NCBI GenBank assembly: GCA_964397425.1
Contig: CAYNID010000006.1
Span: forward strand, 54,046 to 118,045
Direction of reading: 5' to 3'
From: Hallerella sp964397425
GTDB lineage: Bacteria; Fibrobacterota; Fibrobacteria; Fibrobacterales; Fibrobacteraceae
DNA: 64,000 nt
Shown: in pieces, positions 50,474 through 60,237 of the stretch
How positions within the stretch are numbered: position 1 is the first letter of the stretch
Layout: each line of letters opens with the position of its first letter
The notes under the pieces: generated by a model
Databases searched by the model: none
What the model was told of the DNA's origin: nothing
What the model saw: only the letters and a program-made list of their open reading frames with translations
Position numbers and translations under genes: made by a program

Positions 50474-51487
50474 ATGCGCTTTTTAAATGTTTTGAAGAAA
50501 TCTTTGGTTCCCACGATGCTTTGTGCGGCGATGGCTTCTGCGCAATTGATGAACGGGAAAAATTTGGATGTCATCCGCGTCGGCAAGACGGGAATTTCGC
50601 AAGGACACGTTGACAGTTTGGCGGAAGCTTTGGGCAAGGCTCAGGCCCGCGGACAAAAAATTCCCGCCGAAGCGATGGTGCAACTTCGCTGGGCAGTCAT
50701 TGACAATTTGGTCGGACAAGAACTGATCAAGCTCGAAGCCAAGGCTTTGAATATCAAGGTGCCCAAATCGCGCATTGACAGTGTTGCAAAACTTTTCAAA
50801 GCCCAATACGGTGGAGAAGAAGCTTTCAAAAAACAGCTTCGCGAAAATAAAATCACCGAAGCGCAATTCAACGAACGCATCGAACAGCAGCTGCAAAGCG
50901 ATGTGATTCTCGAAAAGAACGTTCCCTATCCGGAGAATCCGACAGAAAAGCAAATCGCCGCGTATTGGGAACTCAACAAGGGCAAGGTCTCCATCAATGA
51001 CACCATCAGCGGCGCTCGCATTCTCCTCAAGCCGAAAAAAGGTGAATCCAAGCAGGCGATTGCCGACAAGAAAGAACTTTTGAAAGGCCTTGCCGCCCAA
51101 GTGCGTTTGGGAAAGGCCAGCTTTGCCGTCCTCGCCGCCCAATACAGTGACGATGCCGATGCAAAAAAGACAGGTGGCGTCATGAACAAGTTCCTCGCCA
51201 AGTCCAAAGGGGCTGATTTTGTCAAGGGAATTTCCAAACTTTCTGTAGGTGAAATTTCCGATGTCTTCCAGACAAATGAAGGCTTGCAGATTTTCATGCT
51301 CACTGAAAAGAATGACGGCAAGTTTGAAAATTACAAAGTTCAAATCGAATACATCCTCCGTGTTCAGGCCGAGCAGGAACGTCAATTGAAAATCAAGCAA
51401 TACCTCGACAACTTGGCTAAAAAGTACAAAGTGCAATATCTGAACAAGGATTATACGCCGGAAAATGCAATTGGAGGTGCCAAGTAA
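50474..51487 (+). CDS. Periplasmic SurA-like peptidyl-prolyl isomerase
   Basis: 337 residues; ATG 50474 with GAGGGTG 5 nt upstream is preferred over the GTG two codons before. Signal peptide MRFLNVLKKSLVPTMLCAAM, cleavage near ASA-Q. A SurA_N-like helical domain (AMVQLRWAVIDNLVGQELIK) precedes a rotamase domain (ISGARILLKPKKGESKQ; AKTGG-like ADAKKTGGVMNKFLAK; GEISDVFQTNEGLQIFML). Acts in outer-membrane protein folding. Its TAA overlaps the prfB ATG. Confidence 0.87.
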   Translation: MRFLNVLKKSLVPTMLCAAMASAQLMNGKNLDVIRVGKTGISQGHVDSLAEALGKAQARGQKIPAEAMVQLRWAVIDNLVGQELIKLEAKALNIKVPKSRIDSVAKLFKAQYGGEEAFKKQLRENKITEAQFNERIEQQLQSDVILEKNVPYPENPTEKQIAAYWELNKGKVSINDTISGARILLKPKKGESKQAIADKKELLKGLAAQVRLGKASFAVLAAQYSDDADAKKTGGVMNKFLAKSKGADFVKGISKLSVGEISDVFQTNEGLQIFMLTEKNDGKFENYKVQIEYILRVQAEQERQLKIKQYLDNLAKKYKVQYLNKDYTPENAIGGAK

Positions 51488-52600
51488 TGGCGACGACGTC
51501 TCATACAGGGCTTACCGAACTCCGCGCGAGAATCGATAAGCTCCGGGGGTATCTTTGACCTAGAGTCTAAAGAAGTAGAACTCTCCGTATTAGAAAAACA
51601 ATCCGGCGATCCGGAATTGTGGAACGACCGCGACAAGGCGCAGGCCTTGCTCAAAAAAATCACCTCATTGAAAAAAATCATTTCGGACTGGAAAGAAGTT
51701 TCCGCGTCTTGTGATGATCTTTCCGAACTTTATGAAATGGCGAAGTCCGAACCGGATTCCCAGGAACTGTTTGATAGCGTGGAAGAAGAGTTCCTGGCTC
51801 TTGTCAAACGGGTCGATGAAATGGAATTCCGCAGGATGCTTTCGGGACCGGATGACGCCTGTGCTGCCGTTTTGACTTTGCATCCCGGAGCCGGGGGCAC
51901 CGAAGCGCACGATTGGGCGGAAATGCTTTTGCGGATGTACAAACGTTTTTTGGAACGCGAAGGCATGGATTTCAAAGTCATTGATGTGCAAGAAGGGGAA
52001 GAAGCCGGAATCAACAGTGCGACGATAGAAGTCAAAGACGAATACGCTTACGGACTTCTCCGGTCGGAAATTGGCGTGCACCGCCTGGTCCGAATCAGCC
52101 CCTTTGATTCAAATGCCCGGCGGCATACGAGTTTTTGCGCTGTTTACTTGTATCCGGAACACGAAGATGTCGAATTTGAAATCAATCCGGCGGACATTCG
52201 TGTGGATGTTTACCGTTCCTCGGGCGCAGGCGGTCAATACATCAACAAGACGGATTCCGCTGTCCGAATGACTCACCTTCCGACGGGAATTGTCGCGAGC
52301 TGTCAAACGGAGCGTTCGCAGATTCAGAACCGGGCGACGGCTTTGAAAATGCTCACGACGATGGTCGCCGAACATTACCGCCAAGAAGAAGAAGCGAAGC
52401 GCGATGCGCGCCTTGCAGAAAAGAAGAAAGTGGAATGGGGTTCACAGATTCGCAGCTATGTGTTGCAGCCGTATCAGCTGGTTAAAGACTTGCGTACGAA
52501 TGTGGAAACCTCTGACACGACAGGTGTTCTCGATGGGAAAATCAAACCGTTCGTCAACGCTTATTTGCTCAGCGAATCGCAGGCGGATGCCGAAAAATAA
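51487..52600 (+). CDS. prfB: Peptide chain release factor 2 (programmed +1 frameshift)
   Basis: The gene starts at ATG 51487, reads 23 codons to CTT-TGA (TGA 51556-51558), then shifts +1 to GAC 51557 and continues to TAA 52598-52600, giving about 370 residues. The SD-like GGGGG and slippery CTTTGAC are the standard autoregulatory site. Domain features: SPF anticodon-like tripeptide (RISPFDSNARRHTSF) for UGA/UAA recognition and GGQ in SSGAGGQYINKTDSA for peptide release. Confidence 0.96.
51541..51560 (+). promoter_or_regulatory. prfB frameshift site
   Basis: CTCCGGGGGTATCTTTGACC: internal Shine-Dalgarno-like CGGGGG, then CTT-TGA-C. Low RF2 slows termination at TGA and lets the ribosome slip +1. 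Confidence 0.95.
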
Positions 52601-52603
52601 ATG

Positions 52604-52633
52604 AAAAAGGACTGTAAAAATGCAGTCCTTTTT
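52604..52633 (+). terminator. prfB terminator
   Basis: AAAAAGGACTG, 8-nt loop, CAGTCCTTTTT. Confidence 0.9.
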
Positions 52634-52684
52634 GCACAAGAAAGCTGGTTGAATTCATTCGACCGGCGTTTTTGTCGAATGGGT

Positions 52685-53605
52685 TCAAACGCCTGTTTGC
52701 AGCTCTTTCAAATAGCGGGCGAGGGCGTCTTGCCATGTTGGCAGCGGCTTGAAGCCGTTTTGCGCTAATTTGGATTTGTCCAGTCGGCTGTTGAATGGCC
52801 GCGCGGCTTTGGACAAACCGTATTCGGCGGTTGTCACCGGGAGGACTTGTGTTTTGAGCCCCGCCTGCTTGTAAATTTCGCGGGTGAAATCAAACCAGCT
52901 GATGTAGCCGCCTTCGTTTGTCGCATGGTAATAACCGTATTTCTCCGTTTCTATCATATCGACTAAAAGCCTTGCCAAGTCAAGCGTGTAAGTCGGCGTT
53001 CCCACTTGATCGTTGACGACGCGGACGGTATCGTGCGATTTTCCGACGTTCAGCATCGTCTTGATGAAGTTCTTGCCGTTCAGGCCAAAGACCCAGGCGA
53101 TGCGTACGATAAAATACTTTTCGAGGTTTCGGCTGACCGCCAATTCGCCTTCGAGCTTTGTTTGACCGTAAACATTTAACGGTTTGTAATCTTTGCAATC
53201 GGGTTCCCACGGAGTCGAACCTTGTCCGTCGAAGACATAGTCCGTGCTGATGTAGACCATTTTGCAGTTCAACTCTTTGCAGGCGAGTGCGATGTTCTCC
53301 GTTCCTCCGGCGTTAATCGCCCGGACTTTTTCCTGCTTGTCGGCATCTTCGGCCAAGTCAACGGCGGTCCAGGCGGCGCAATGGACAACGGCATCAGGGC
53401 GAATTTCTTCGAGAGTGTTCTGGACTGCGACTTTGTCCGTAATGTCCAAGGAGCGGTAAGGAGCCCTGGTGACTGCGCTTGAATCTTGAATTCCGCTGTA
53501 TTCGGGCGCCAGGTCGCTCCCGATACATTCGTGTCCTCTTTTGGCCAGTTCATTCATCACGTCGTGTCCTAGCTGCCCCGCGACGCCGGTTACAAATACT
53601 TTCAT
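52685..53605 (-). CDS. rfbD: dTDP-4-dehydrorhamnose reductase
   Basis: 306 residues. GVAGQLG at 7-13 binds NADPH; STDYVFDG and YGQTK (Tyr146/Lys150) are catalytic. The C-terminal NSRLDKSKL is typical of RmlD. It completes dTDP-L-rhamnose synthesis; rfbA/B/C are not adjacent, so they must be elsewhere. It could serve the rhamnosyltransferase-like gene at 22.4 kb. A TAAATT 6 nt before the ATG suggests a leaderless message. Confidence 0.93.
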   Translation of the reverse strand: MKVFVTGVAGQLGHDVMNELAKRGHECIGSDLAPEYSGIQDSSAVTRAPYRSLDITDKVAVQNTLEEIRPDAVVHCAAWTAVDLAEDADKQEKVRAINAGGTENIALACKELNCKMVYISTDYVFDGQGSTPWEPDCKDYKPLNVYGQTKLEGELAVSRNLEKYFIVRIAWVFGLNGKNFIKTMLNVGKSHDTVRVVNDQVGTPTYTLDLARLLVDMIETEKYGYYHATNEGGYISWFDFTREIYKQAGLKTQVLPVTTAEYGLSKAARPFNSRLDKSKLAQNGFKPLPTWQDALARYLKELQTGV

Positions 53606-53611
53606 GCTTGA

Positions 53612-53617
53612 AATTTA
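53612..53617 (-). promoter_or_regulatory. Putative -10 of leaderless rfbD
   Basis: TAAATT on the minus strand, 6 nt before the ATG; weak match, no Shine-Dalgarno sequence. Confidence 0.3.
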
Positions 53618-53650
53618 AAAAGGCAATCGATCGTGGCGATTCGGCAAAGC

Positions 53651-53681
53651 AAAAAGCCCCGCAAAAATGCGGGACTTTTTT
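53651..53681 (-). terminator. ilvBN terminator
   Basis: AAAAAGCCCCGC, AAAAAT, GCGGGACTTTTTT: stem with T runs on both strands; lies just downstream of ilvN. Confidence 0.88.
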
Positions 53682-53705
53682 GGGGAAGTTGCTGTAAATT
53701 ACCGA

Positions 53706-54212
53706 TTAAGTAATTTCTTCACCGCGTAACATGATGACTTTGCCGGTGCGGATGTATTCCACGACTTCGAATTTGTCCAGCAAATGCTTCATCGCGTCGA
53801 TTTTATCCGTGTTGCCGGTGATTTGGATAATCATCGAAGTGTCCGTCATGTCGACTGTCGTCGCTTTGAAATGATCGCACAGTTGGAGGATTTCTGTGCG
53901 CTGTTCCGGTTTGCACTTGATTTTTATCAGAGCCAGTTCCTTTTCCACCGTATTGGAGCCGGTATGATCTTTTGCTTGAATGACATCGACCAGCTTTTCG
54001 AGCTGTTTGATGATTTGGACCAAAATTTCCGGATTGCCGTGGGCGACAATGTTCATTCGGCTAAAATCCGGATTCAGCGTTGGCGAAACGACTAGGGAAT
54101 CCAGATTGTATCCGCGGCGGGAAAATACGAGCGCGATGCGGACCAGCACACCGGGGCGGTTGGCGACGAGAAGGCTCAAACAATGAGCTGTAGTGTTTTT
54201 ATCCAAAGCCAT
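53706..54212 (-). CDS. ilvN: Acetolactate synthase small (regulatory) subunit
   Basis: 168 residues from ATG 54212 (AGGGAG 8 nt upstream). N-terminal ACT domain (CLSLLVANRPGVLVRIALVF, then SRRGYNLDSL) binds valine for feedback inhibition; the C-terminal domain follows from about residue 80. It begins one base after the ilvB stop. Confidence 0.94.
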   Translation of the reverse strand: MALDKNTTAHCLSLLVANRPGVLVRIALVFSRRGYNLDSLVVSPTLNPDFSRMNIVAHGNPEILVQIIKQLEKLVDVIQAKDHTGSNTVEKELALIKIKCKPEQRTEILQLCDHFKATTVDMTDTSMIIQITGNTDKIDAMKHLLDKFEVVEYIRTGKVIMLRGEEIT

Positions 54213-54213
54213 A

Positions 54214-55938
54214 TTAGGTACTCCCTGTCGGTTTTTCAAGTTGTCCTTTGGGCTGTTCCGTCATCATGGCGGTGAGCGGCGCTCCAGCCGGAATCATCGG
54301 GAACACGTTGTCTTCTTCTTCGCATTCGCAATGGATGAGAACGGGACCTTCGTTGTAATCAAGGGCTTTTTGAATCATGCGTTCCGCATCGGCGGAGCGT
54401 TTGATGCGCAGGCCTTTGATGCCGTAGGATTCGGTCAATTTGACAAAGTCCGGGTTTCCGACCATGCTCACGGAAGAATAACGCTTGTCGTAGAACATGT
54501 CTTGCCATTGACGGACCATGCCCAGATACTTGTTGTCCATCACGAAAATTTTGATGGGAAGGTTGTGGATTTTTGCCGTTGAAAGTTCCGCTTCCGTCAT
54601 TTGGAAGCCGCCGTCTCCGGCAAAGCAGCACACAGGCCATCCCAAATCCGAACCGATGCCGATGGAGGCTCCGATGGCGGCGGGGAATCCAAATCCCATC
54701 GTTCCGGCGCCGCCGCTGGTGATGAACTGGCGCGGATAATCCGCTTTGAAGAACTGGGCGACCCACATCTGGTGCTGACCCACGTCAGTTGTCACAATGG
54801 CTTTGCCTTTGGTCAGTTCGTAAACGGTTGAAATGATGTGTTGCATCCGCAACCCGCCTTGCTTCGGATAGGTCAACGGATAACGTTTCTTGTATGTCTG
54901 GACTGTTTTCACCCAATTGTCCGTGTCCAACCGGGAAACGAGCGGCAAGAGCTGTTCCAAGACGAGCTTCGCGTCTCCGCAAAGGAACACGTCTGGCTGC
55001 AGGACTTTTCCCTCTTCGGCGGGGTCAATGTCGACATGGATGATTTTTGCGTTTTTACAAAATTCTTCGAGTTTTCCGGTGATGCGGTCATCAAAACGGG
55101 AACCGATGCTCATGACCAGGTCGCATTCGAGCAGGGCCTTGTTGGCGTAGGCGGTACCGTGCATGCCGAGCATCCCCAGGGAAAGCGGATGCGTTTCCGG
55201 GAACGCGCCTAAACCGAGCAGGGTTTCTGTGACAGGAGCGTTCAACTTTTCGGCGAGTTCCTTCACTTGCCGCGAGGCGCCCGAAATGATGGCTCCGTGA
55301 CCGATGAGAAGGACCGGTTTGGTGGACTTTTTGAGCAGGGCTGCAGCCGCTTCAACAGAGGCTTGGTCCGCATTTGTCGGAATCTTGTAGCCGGGAAGTT
55401 CCACTTCGTCCGAGAAGGGGGCTGTGCAAAGGCCTGCGGTGACATCTTTCGGAAGGTCAATGAGGACGGGGCCGGGGCGGCCTGTCCGCGCGATGTGGAA
55501 CGCTTCTTTGACAACGCGGGGAAGGTCGTTTGGGGTTTTGACGAGGAACGAGTGTTTGACGGCGGCGAAAGTCATGCCGCTTGTGTCGCATTCCTGGAAA
55601 GCGTCCTTGCCCAAATTGGGAGTTGTCGTCTGGGCGGCTAACACGACAATGGGGGAAGAATCCATTTGCGCCGTGTAAATGCCGGTGAAGGTGTTGGTTG
55701 CGCCGGGACCGCTTGTGACCAGTACGACTCCGACTTTTCCCGTTGCGCGGGCGTAACCGTCTGCCATGTGGGTCGCGCCCTGTTCATGGCGGGAAAGAAT
55801 CATTTGAATGTTGGAATCCAAAAGGGCATCGAAAAGGGGGATGGCGGATCCTCCCGGATACCCGAAGATGGTGTCGACGCCTTCGCGTTTGAGGCAATCG
55901 AGAATCACCTGTGCGCCGCTTAATGTATGATTTGCCAT
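54214..55938 (-). CDS. ilvB: Acetolactate synthase large (catalytic) subunit
   Basis: 574 residues. TPP enzyme that condenses two pyruvates to acetolactate, or pyruvate with 2-oxobutyrate, in branched-chain amino acid synthesis. GYPGGSAIPLFDAL start, catalytic Glu in RHEQGATHMADGYAR, FAD-domain RFDDRITG, TPP/Mg motif GDGGFQMTEAELSTA...NNKYLGMVRQWQ-type (DNKYLGMVRQWQ). Start ATG 55938; a TATATT about 35 nt upstream is a promoter candidate. Confidence 0.96.
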   Translation of the reverse strand: MANHTLSGAQVILDCLKREGVDTIFGYPGGSAIPLFDALLDSNIQMILSRHEQGATHMADGYARATGKVGVVLVTSGPGATNTFTGIYTAQMDSSPIVVLAAQTTTPNLGKDAFQECDTSGMTFAAVKHSFLVKTPNDLPRVVKEAFHIARTGRPGPVLIDLPKDVTAGLCTAPFSDEVELPGYKIPTNADQASVEAAAALLKKSTKPVLLIGHGAIISGASRQVKELAEKLNAPVTETLLGLGAFPETHPLSLGMLGMHGTAYANKALLECDLVMSIGSRFDDRITGKLEEFCKNAKIIHVDIDPAEEGKVLQPDVFLCGDAKLVLEQLLPLVSRLDTDNWVKTVQTYKKRYPLTYPKQGGLRMQHIISTVYELTKGKAIVTTDVGQHQMWVAQFFKADYPRQFITSGGAGTMGFGFPAAIGASIGIGSDLGWPVCCFAGDGGFQMTEAELSTAKIHNLPIKIFVMDNKYLGMVRQWQDMFYDKRYSSVSMVGNPDFVKLTESYGIKGLRIKRSADAERMIQKALDYNEGPVLIHCECEEEDNVFPMIPAGAPLTAMMTEQPKGQLEKPTGST

Positions 55939-56402
55939 AAGTATCTCAATTCGTTTAACGGTTTTGGTGAATCAAATATAGTACATAGTGGAAGAAAATT
56001 GCAGGTGGATTTGATAAAAATTAATTGTTTTTCATTTTTGAAAATGAAAATGACGGGATTTTTGTTGAAAATAATTTGAATTTTGAAGAAAATTTGCTCG
56101 GGAAATCAATTTTATGAGGGAATATTTGCTGCCTTTTTGAATAAATTTTGGTTTTTATTGAAAAATCCATTTTAAAATGGGCTTGTTTTGAATAAAACTT
56201 TTTGATTTTCTTGAAAAGAATGGTGGAAAGTAGAGAAAAATCGGTGAATTTTGACAAAAGAAGGTGAAAATGTGCTTGACGTTGAAAACGCGTTCCCCGT
56301 GGCGAACAATTTCCAGGTGAAAAATGAGGAACGGGACTTTTCCAAGGATAAATGTTCAAATAAAAGCGTTGTACCGAATGGATCTGTAACAAGGAGGCTA
56401 TC
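55939..56402. other. AT-rich intergenic region between ilvB and radC
   Basis: No gene supported. Divergent promoter region. The part 56020-56230 is very AT-rich with many T/A runs. TTGACG near 56277 could be a -35 for radC. AAGGAGG precedes the radC ATG. Confidence 0.4.
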
Positions 56403-57065
56403 ATGTTTGTCGGAGATAAAAGCGGACTCCCGCGGGAACGCTTGAAAAAAGAGGGGCCGGAGTCCCTTTCCAATGCCGATTTGCTGGCGCTCGTATTGGG
56501 AAGGGGAACGGCGGAAAAAGACGTTTTTTCGTTGTCCGAAGAATTGGCGAAACTCCTCGCTTCAATGTCCCACCGTCCGACATTGGACGAACTCTGTTGT
56601 GTCGGTGGATTGGGGATGGCGAAAGCGGCGCAAATTCTAGCCTGTCTGGAACTTTCCAGCCGCTTTTTTTTGGGAGCGCACATGACGTGCATCACGTCTC
56701 CGGGCGCTTTATTGCCGCATTTGGCGTTTCTCAAATTCAAAAATCAAGAATGTTTTGTGACCGTTTCTCTCAGCAGTTGCAACAGTATTTTGGGGATTCA
56801 CGTCGTCACGGAGGGGCTTGTGGACAAAACTCAGGTCCACGTCCGGGAAGTTTTCATTGAATCCATCCGCGACAGGGCCTGTGGGATAATCGTCGCCCAC
56901 AACCATCCTTCGGGAATGCTTCTTCCCAGTGAAGAAGACAAGGCGGTAACGCGGATTCTGTTTCAGGCGGGAAAACTGTTGGATATTCCCGTTTTGGACC
57001 ATTTGATTGTTTCATTCCGCGGTTACACAAGCATCAAACGGGAAAGTCCCGAACTGTTTGAATAG
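56403..57065 (+). CDS. radC: RadC-family JAB1/MPN metalloprotein
   Basis: 220 residues. An N-terminal HhH-like region (SLSNADLLALVLGRGT) and a C-terminal MPN/JAMM domain: His166, His168 and Asp179 in AHNHPSG...S..D bind zinc. Historically called a DNA-repair protein, but its function is unsettled; RadC-like genes often sit in mobile regions. ATG has AAGGAGG 6 nt upstream. Confidence 0.93.
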   Translation: MFVGDKSGLPRERLKKEGPESLSNADLLALVLGRGTAEKDVFSLSEELAKLLASMSHRPTLDELCCVGGLGMAKAAQILACLELSSRFFLGAHMTCITSPGALLPHLAFLKFKNQECFVTVSLSSCNSILGIHVVTEGLVDKTQVHVREVFIESIRDRACGIIVAHNHPSGMLLPSEEDKAVTRILFQAGKLLDIPVLDHLIVSFRGYTSIKRESPELFE

Positions 57066-57072
57066 GGAACAA

Positions 57073-57105
57073 AAAAAGCTCCCCGGCTGTGCCGGGGAGC
57101 TTTGC
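57073..57105. terminator. Bidirectional terminator between radC and the OmpA gene
   Basis: AAAGCTCCCCGGC, TGT, GCCGGGGAGCTTT: a 13-bp stem; the A run on the left gives a T run for the minus-strand gene. Confidence 0.9.
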
Positions 57106-57120
57106 TGTCAAAATCGACCG

Positions 57121-59715
57121 TTACTGAATGCGCTTCATCATGATGCGGCGGTTCATTTCGCGGCCTTCCGCCGTGCTGTTGTCAGCAATCGGATCGGCTT
57201 CGCCCTTACCAATGGCTTCGAGGCGGCTGGAATCCACGCCGTTCTTGATGAGTTCGGAGCGGACTGCATCGGCGCGTTTCTGGGAAAGCTTCAAGTTGGC
57301 GCTTTCCTTGCCGCGGTCGTCCGTGTAACCAAGAATCTGATAACGTTCGTTCTTGCGTTCTTTCTTGTTCAGGTCTTTGGCCATTTCACGGAGAGTTCTC
57401 TTCGAGTTGGCGGTGAGTTTCGCCTTGCCGCTGGCAAAGAACACTTCGAGCTTGATTTCTTCAACGGGGCATCCTTCGGCAGCCGGATCGCCGGCTTCGA
57501 ACGGACACTTGTCGAGACCGGAGCATTGTCCGGCGAAGACGTCGAGCATACCCTTCTGGGTCACCCACGGATCGCAAACGCCGTCAGCGTCGGAGTCCGG
57601 ATTGTCGAGCGGGCAGCCGTTGTTCTGGACAGCGCCGGAATCAAGCGGGCACTTGTCGAGGCCGGAGCATTGTCCGACGAACATGTCGAGCATACCCTTC
57701 TGAGTCACCCACGGATCGCAAACGCCATCGCGGTCGGAGTCCGGATTGTCGAGCGGGCAGCCGTTGTTCTGGACGGAACCGGAGTCATACGGGCACTTGT
57801 CGAGGCCCGTGCAGACATCCTTGAAGACGTCGAGCATGCCCTTCTGGGTCACCCACGGATCGCACACGCTGTCGTGGTCCACATCCGGATCTTCTGTCGG
57901 GCAGCCGCTTGTCGCGAGAGGTCCCTTTTCGTTCGGGCATTTGTCAATGCCGGTGCAAACGCTCTTGTAGTCGTCGAGCATTCCCTTTTCAGAGACCCAA
58001 GCATCGCACACGCTGTCTTGGTCTGTATCCGGATTGCCGAGCGGGCAGCCATCGTTTTCAATGGGTCCGTATTCAGCGGGGCACTTGTCGACGCTCTTGC
58101 ATTGCTTGACGTTCGGATCGGTCGGATTTTCGAAGAAGTAGCCGAGACCCTTTTCGGTGACCCAAGCATCGCAAAGGCCATCGCCGTCCACGTCCGGATC
58201 GGGCCAGGGGCAGCCCTTGTTCGCCACAGGACCGTTTTCGCCCGGGCACATATCGTAGCCGCTGCAGATTCCGGCGAAGTCGCCCAAACGTCCTTCGTCT
58301 GTCACCCACGGAGAGCACAGGGAGTCGTGGTCAGGATCCGGATCTTTGCTCGGGCAGCCGTTGAAGGCCAATTGACCCTGCTGGTTCGGGCATTCGTCAA
58401 TGCCTTGGCAAACGCCGGCGAACTTGTCGAGCATGTTCTTCTGGGCGACCCACGGGTCGCAAACACCATCGCCGTCCACGTCCGGATTGTCAAGCGGGCA
58501 TCCGTCTGCGCCGGCACCCTGTTCGTTCGGGCATTGGTCGATGCCTTCGCAAATATCAGCAAATTCAGAGCTCAAGCCTTTTTCGGCAACCCACGGGTCG
58601 CAAATGCCGTCTTCATCCAAGTCCGGATTTGGCCACGGGCAGCCGTTGTTGCGGGAATCTCCCGGTTCGTCCGGGCAGTTGTCGCGGTCGTCGGGAACGC
58701 CGTCGCCGTCGCGGTCCGGATCGATGAGGAAGCCGGACCAGGTGATGCCGCCGAATCCGTATGCGGACGGAGTCGTGCGGGCTTTGTAAGTCCAGCTGCT
58801 TTTGCCGTTTCCACCGTAGACAGTGTGGGAGTATTCCTTCGAAATGGCGAAGTGTCCGCCCACCTGCAAGTCGATGTGGTTTCCGATGTGGAACACGAGA
58901 CCGACAGAAGCTTCGTTCATCGAAAGGTCTTCGATCGCTTTGTAGTCGCCATCGGCAATGTCCATGTAGTATTCGCCGAAGATGGAGACAACGGACAGCG
59001 GGTAAATTTCAAGTCCCGCCGCAAAAGAATAGAATCCCGGGAACTCGTCGTTTCCCACGGTGAACCGGTATCCGCCGTTCAAGTGGAACAGGATGGGCGC
59101 CGCGTCGATTTTGCGGAGATCCATCGTGGCCGCAGCGACAATGCGGAAAATGGAATTGGTCGAGCCGTAAGCGAAGCTCTTACCCTTTTTTACGTTGATG
59201 TAGTCCGGTTCGCGAATCCAAGTGCCGCGCTTTTCCGCATCGGTCGTCGGGAAGTCGCCGCCGAGGATAAGTGCGATGTCGAACAATTGATCTTCGGGAA
59301 GGGGTGCGCGGAACTTCAAATTGGCGCGCAAGTTGCCCAGATATCCCTGCTTCGCGGCATCCGAATGCTTGAATTCAATCTGGTCGTAGTAAACCGGCAG
59401 CATCACGGACACGTCGACGATTTCGAACATGCCGAACGACATACCGAAGTAGCCGCTCAAACCGACGAATTGATCAATGCCGTCCGGGCGACTTGTGCTG
59501 TTGACTAGATAATGGCTGAAATTGTAGCCTTCTACGACTCCAGCATCGTTGGAGACATCACCCAAAATGGAGATGCCTAATTGGCCATGTTTCATGGATT
59601 TGGCCGAATATGTTTTGTCGAAACCGAGTTGACCGCTCTTGTTAAAAGTTTCGTGGGCGAAGGCCAGCGAAACCGATAACCCGAGAAGGGTCAAACACTT
59701 GAAGCATTTTTTCAT
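57121..59715 (-). CDS. OmpA-family outer-membrane protein with modified thrombospondin type 3 repeats
   Basis: 864 residues from the ATG with GAAGGAG upstream. A signal peptide (MKKCFKCLTLLGLSVSLAFA) precedes a barrel-like N-terminal domain of about 300 residues. Eight repeats of about 38 residues follow, built around CDPWV..KGMLD.F...C.G.DKCP....GCP..(N/D)PD.D.D (PDxDxDGVCD calcium motifs). A C-terminal OmpA peptidoglycan-binding domain (VFFASGKAKLTANSKRTL; ILGYTDDRGKESANLKLSQK; SQKRADAVR) ends it. It probably links outer membrane to peptidoglycan with a calcium-rigid stalk. The last three repeats are nearly identical, a sign of recent duplication. Confidence 0.92.
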   Translation of the reverse strand: MKKCFKCLTLLGLSVSLAFAHETFNKSGQLGFDKTYSAKSMKHGQLGISILGDVSNDAGVVEGYNFSHYLVNSTSRPDGIDQFVGLSGYFGMSFGMFEIVDVSVMLPVYYDQIEFKHSDAAKQGYLGNLRANLKFRAPLPEDQLFDIALILGGDFPTTDAEKRGTWIREPDYINVKKGKSFAYGSTNSIFRIVAAATMDLRKIDAAPILFHLNGGYRFTVGNDEFPGFYSFAAGLEIYPLSVVSIFGEYYMDIADGDYKAIEDLSMNEASVGLVFHIGNHIDLQVGGHFAISKEYSHTVYGGNGKSSWTYKARTTPSAYGFGGITWSGFLIDPDRDGDGVPDDRDNCPDEPGDSRNNGCPWPNPDLDEDGICDPWVAEKGLSSEFADICEGIDQCPNEQGAGADGCPLDNPDVDGDGVCDPWVAQKNMLDKFAGVCQGIDECPNQQGQLAFNGCPSKDPDPDHDSLCSPWVTDEGRLGDFAGICSGYDMCPGENGPVANKGCPWPDPDVDGDGLCDAWVTEKGLGYFFENPTDPNVKQCKSVDKCPAEYGPIENDGCPLGNPDTDQDSVCDAWVSEKGMLDDYKSVCTGIDKCPNEKGPLATSGCPTEDPDVDHDSVCDPWVTQKGMLDVFKDVCTGLDKCPYDSGSVQNNGCPLDNPDSDRDGVCDPWVTQKGMLDMFVGQCSGLDKCPLDSGAVQNNGCPLDNPDSDADGVCDPWVTQKGMLDVFAGQCSGLDKCPFEAGDPAAEGCPVEEIKLEVFFASGKAKLTANSKRTLREMAKDLNKKERKNERYQILGYTDDRGKESANLKLSQKRADAVRSELIKNGVDSSRLEAIGKGEADPIADNSTAEGREMNRRIMMKRIQ

Positions 59716-59736
59716 TGGTTCTCCTTCTTTAACCAA

Positions 59737-60172
59737 TCCGTACTCGCCACTGTGACGAGCTTAATCCTAAGCTAAAAATAATTAGAAATCAATATTTTGT
59801 CTTTGGCCGTTTGTTGTACGGCAACTTCGTATCGGCATTTTTACATTTGAAAGGGATAAAAGGCGGATGAATGGCTTTGCCGGGCGGAATTTTGGCAAAG
59901 AAAAGAGGAACGCTTAGGTCTTAAGGTTCCTCTTCCGGATTGAATTTTGTGTCGCTTTTCGGATGATCCCGTTGAAAGTTCATCCATACCGCAAAGATGC
60001 CTCCATCCCACGGCTCAATCCGTTTTCAATTTAGAAACAGGACGTATCAAAACGAAAGCAAAGCCCGAATCTTTAAAAGAAAACGCATTCTGTTGGAATA
60101 CGGTTCCCGCTAGTGCCGTGGGCAGTAAACTTTGCCAACCTTGAACGAAGACGATGCCGTGTTCTGGGTGCA
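59737..60172. other. Intergenic region without a supported gene
   Basis: 59737-59870 is the OmpA promoter region (AT-rich, AAAAATAATTAGAAATCAATAT-type). From 59947 both strands hold short open frames but no family, start signal or homology I can defend; it may be a worn gene remnant. Confidence 0.35.
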
Positions 60173-60215
60173 AAAAATCACCGGCATCGATATTTTAAAG
60201 TGAAAACCGGTGATT
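60173..60215 (-). terminator. Terminator of the MauE-like operon
   Basis: On the minus strand AATCACCGG ... CCGGTGATT followed by TTTTTTG; 9-bp stem with a long loop. Confidence 0.7.
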
Positions 60216-60237
60216 CGAATTGGATGAAGGGCTTAAT

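Noticed and set aside
57007..59508. An 833-residue plus-strand open frame opposite the OmpA/TSP3 gene
   Set aside because: It is the complement of the repeat-rich gene; its apparent repeats mirror the TSP3 codons, it has no family and the minus frame has signal peptide, TSP3 and OmpA domains.
59947..60170. Short frames on both strands between the OmpA gene and the MauE terminator
   Set aside because: No start signal, family or consistent coding pattern; cannot be told apart from chance.
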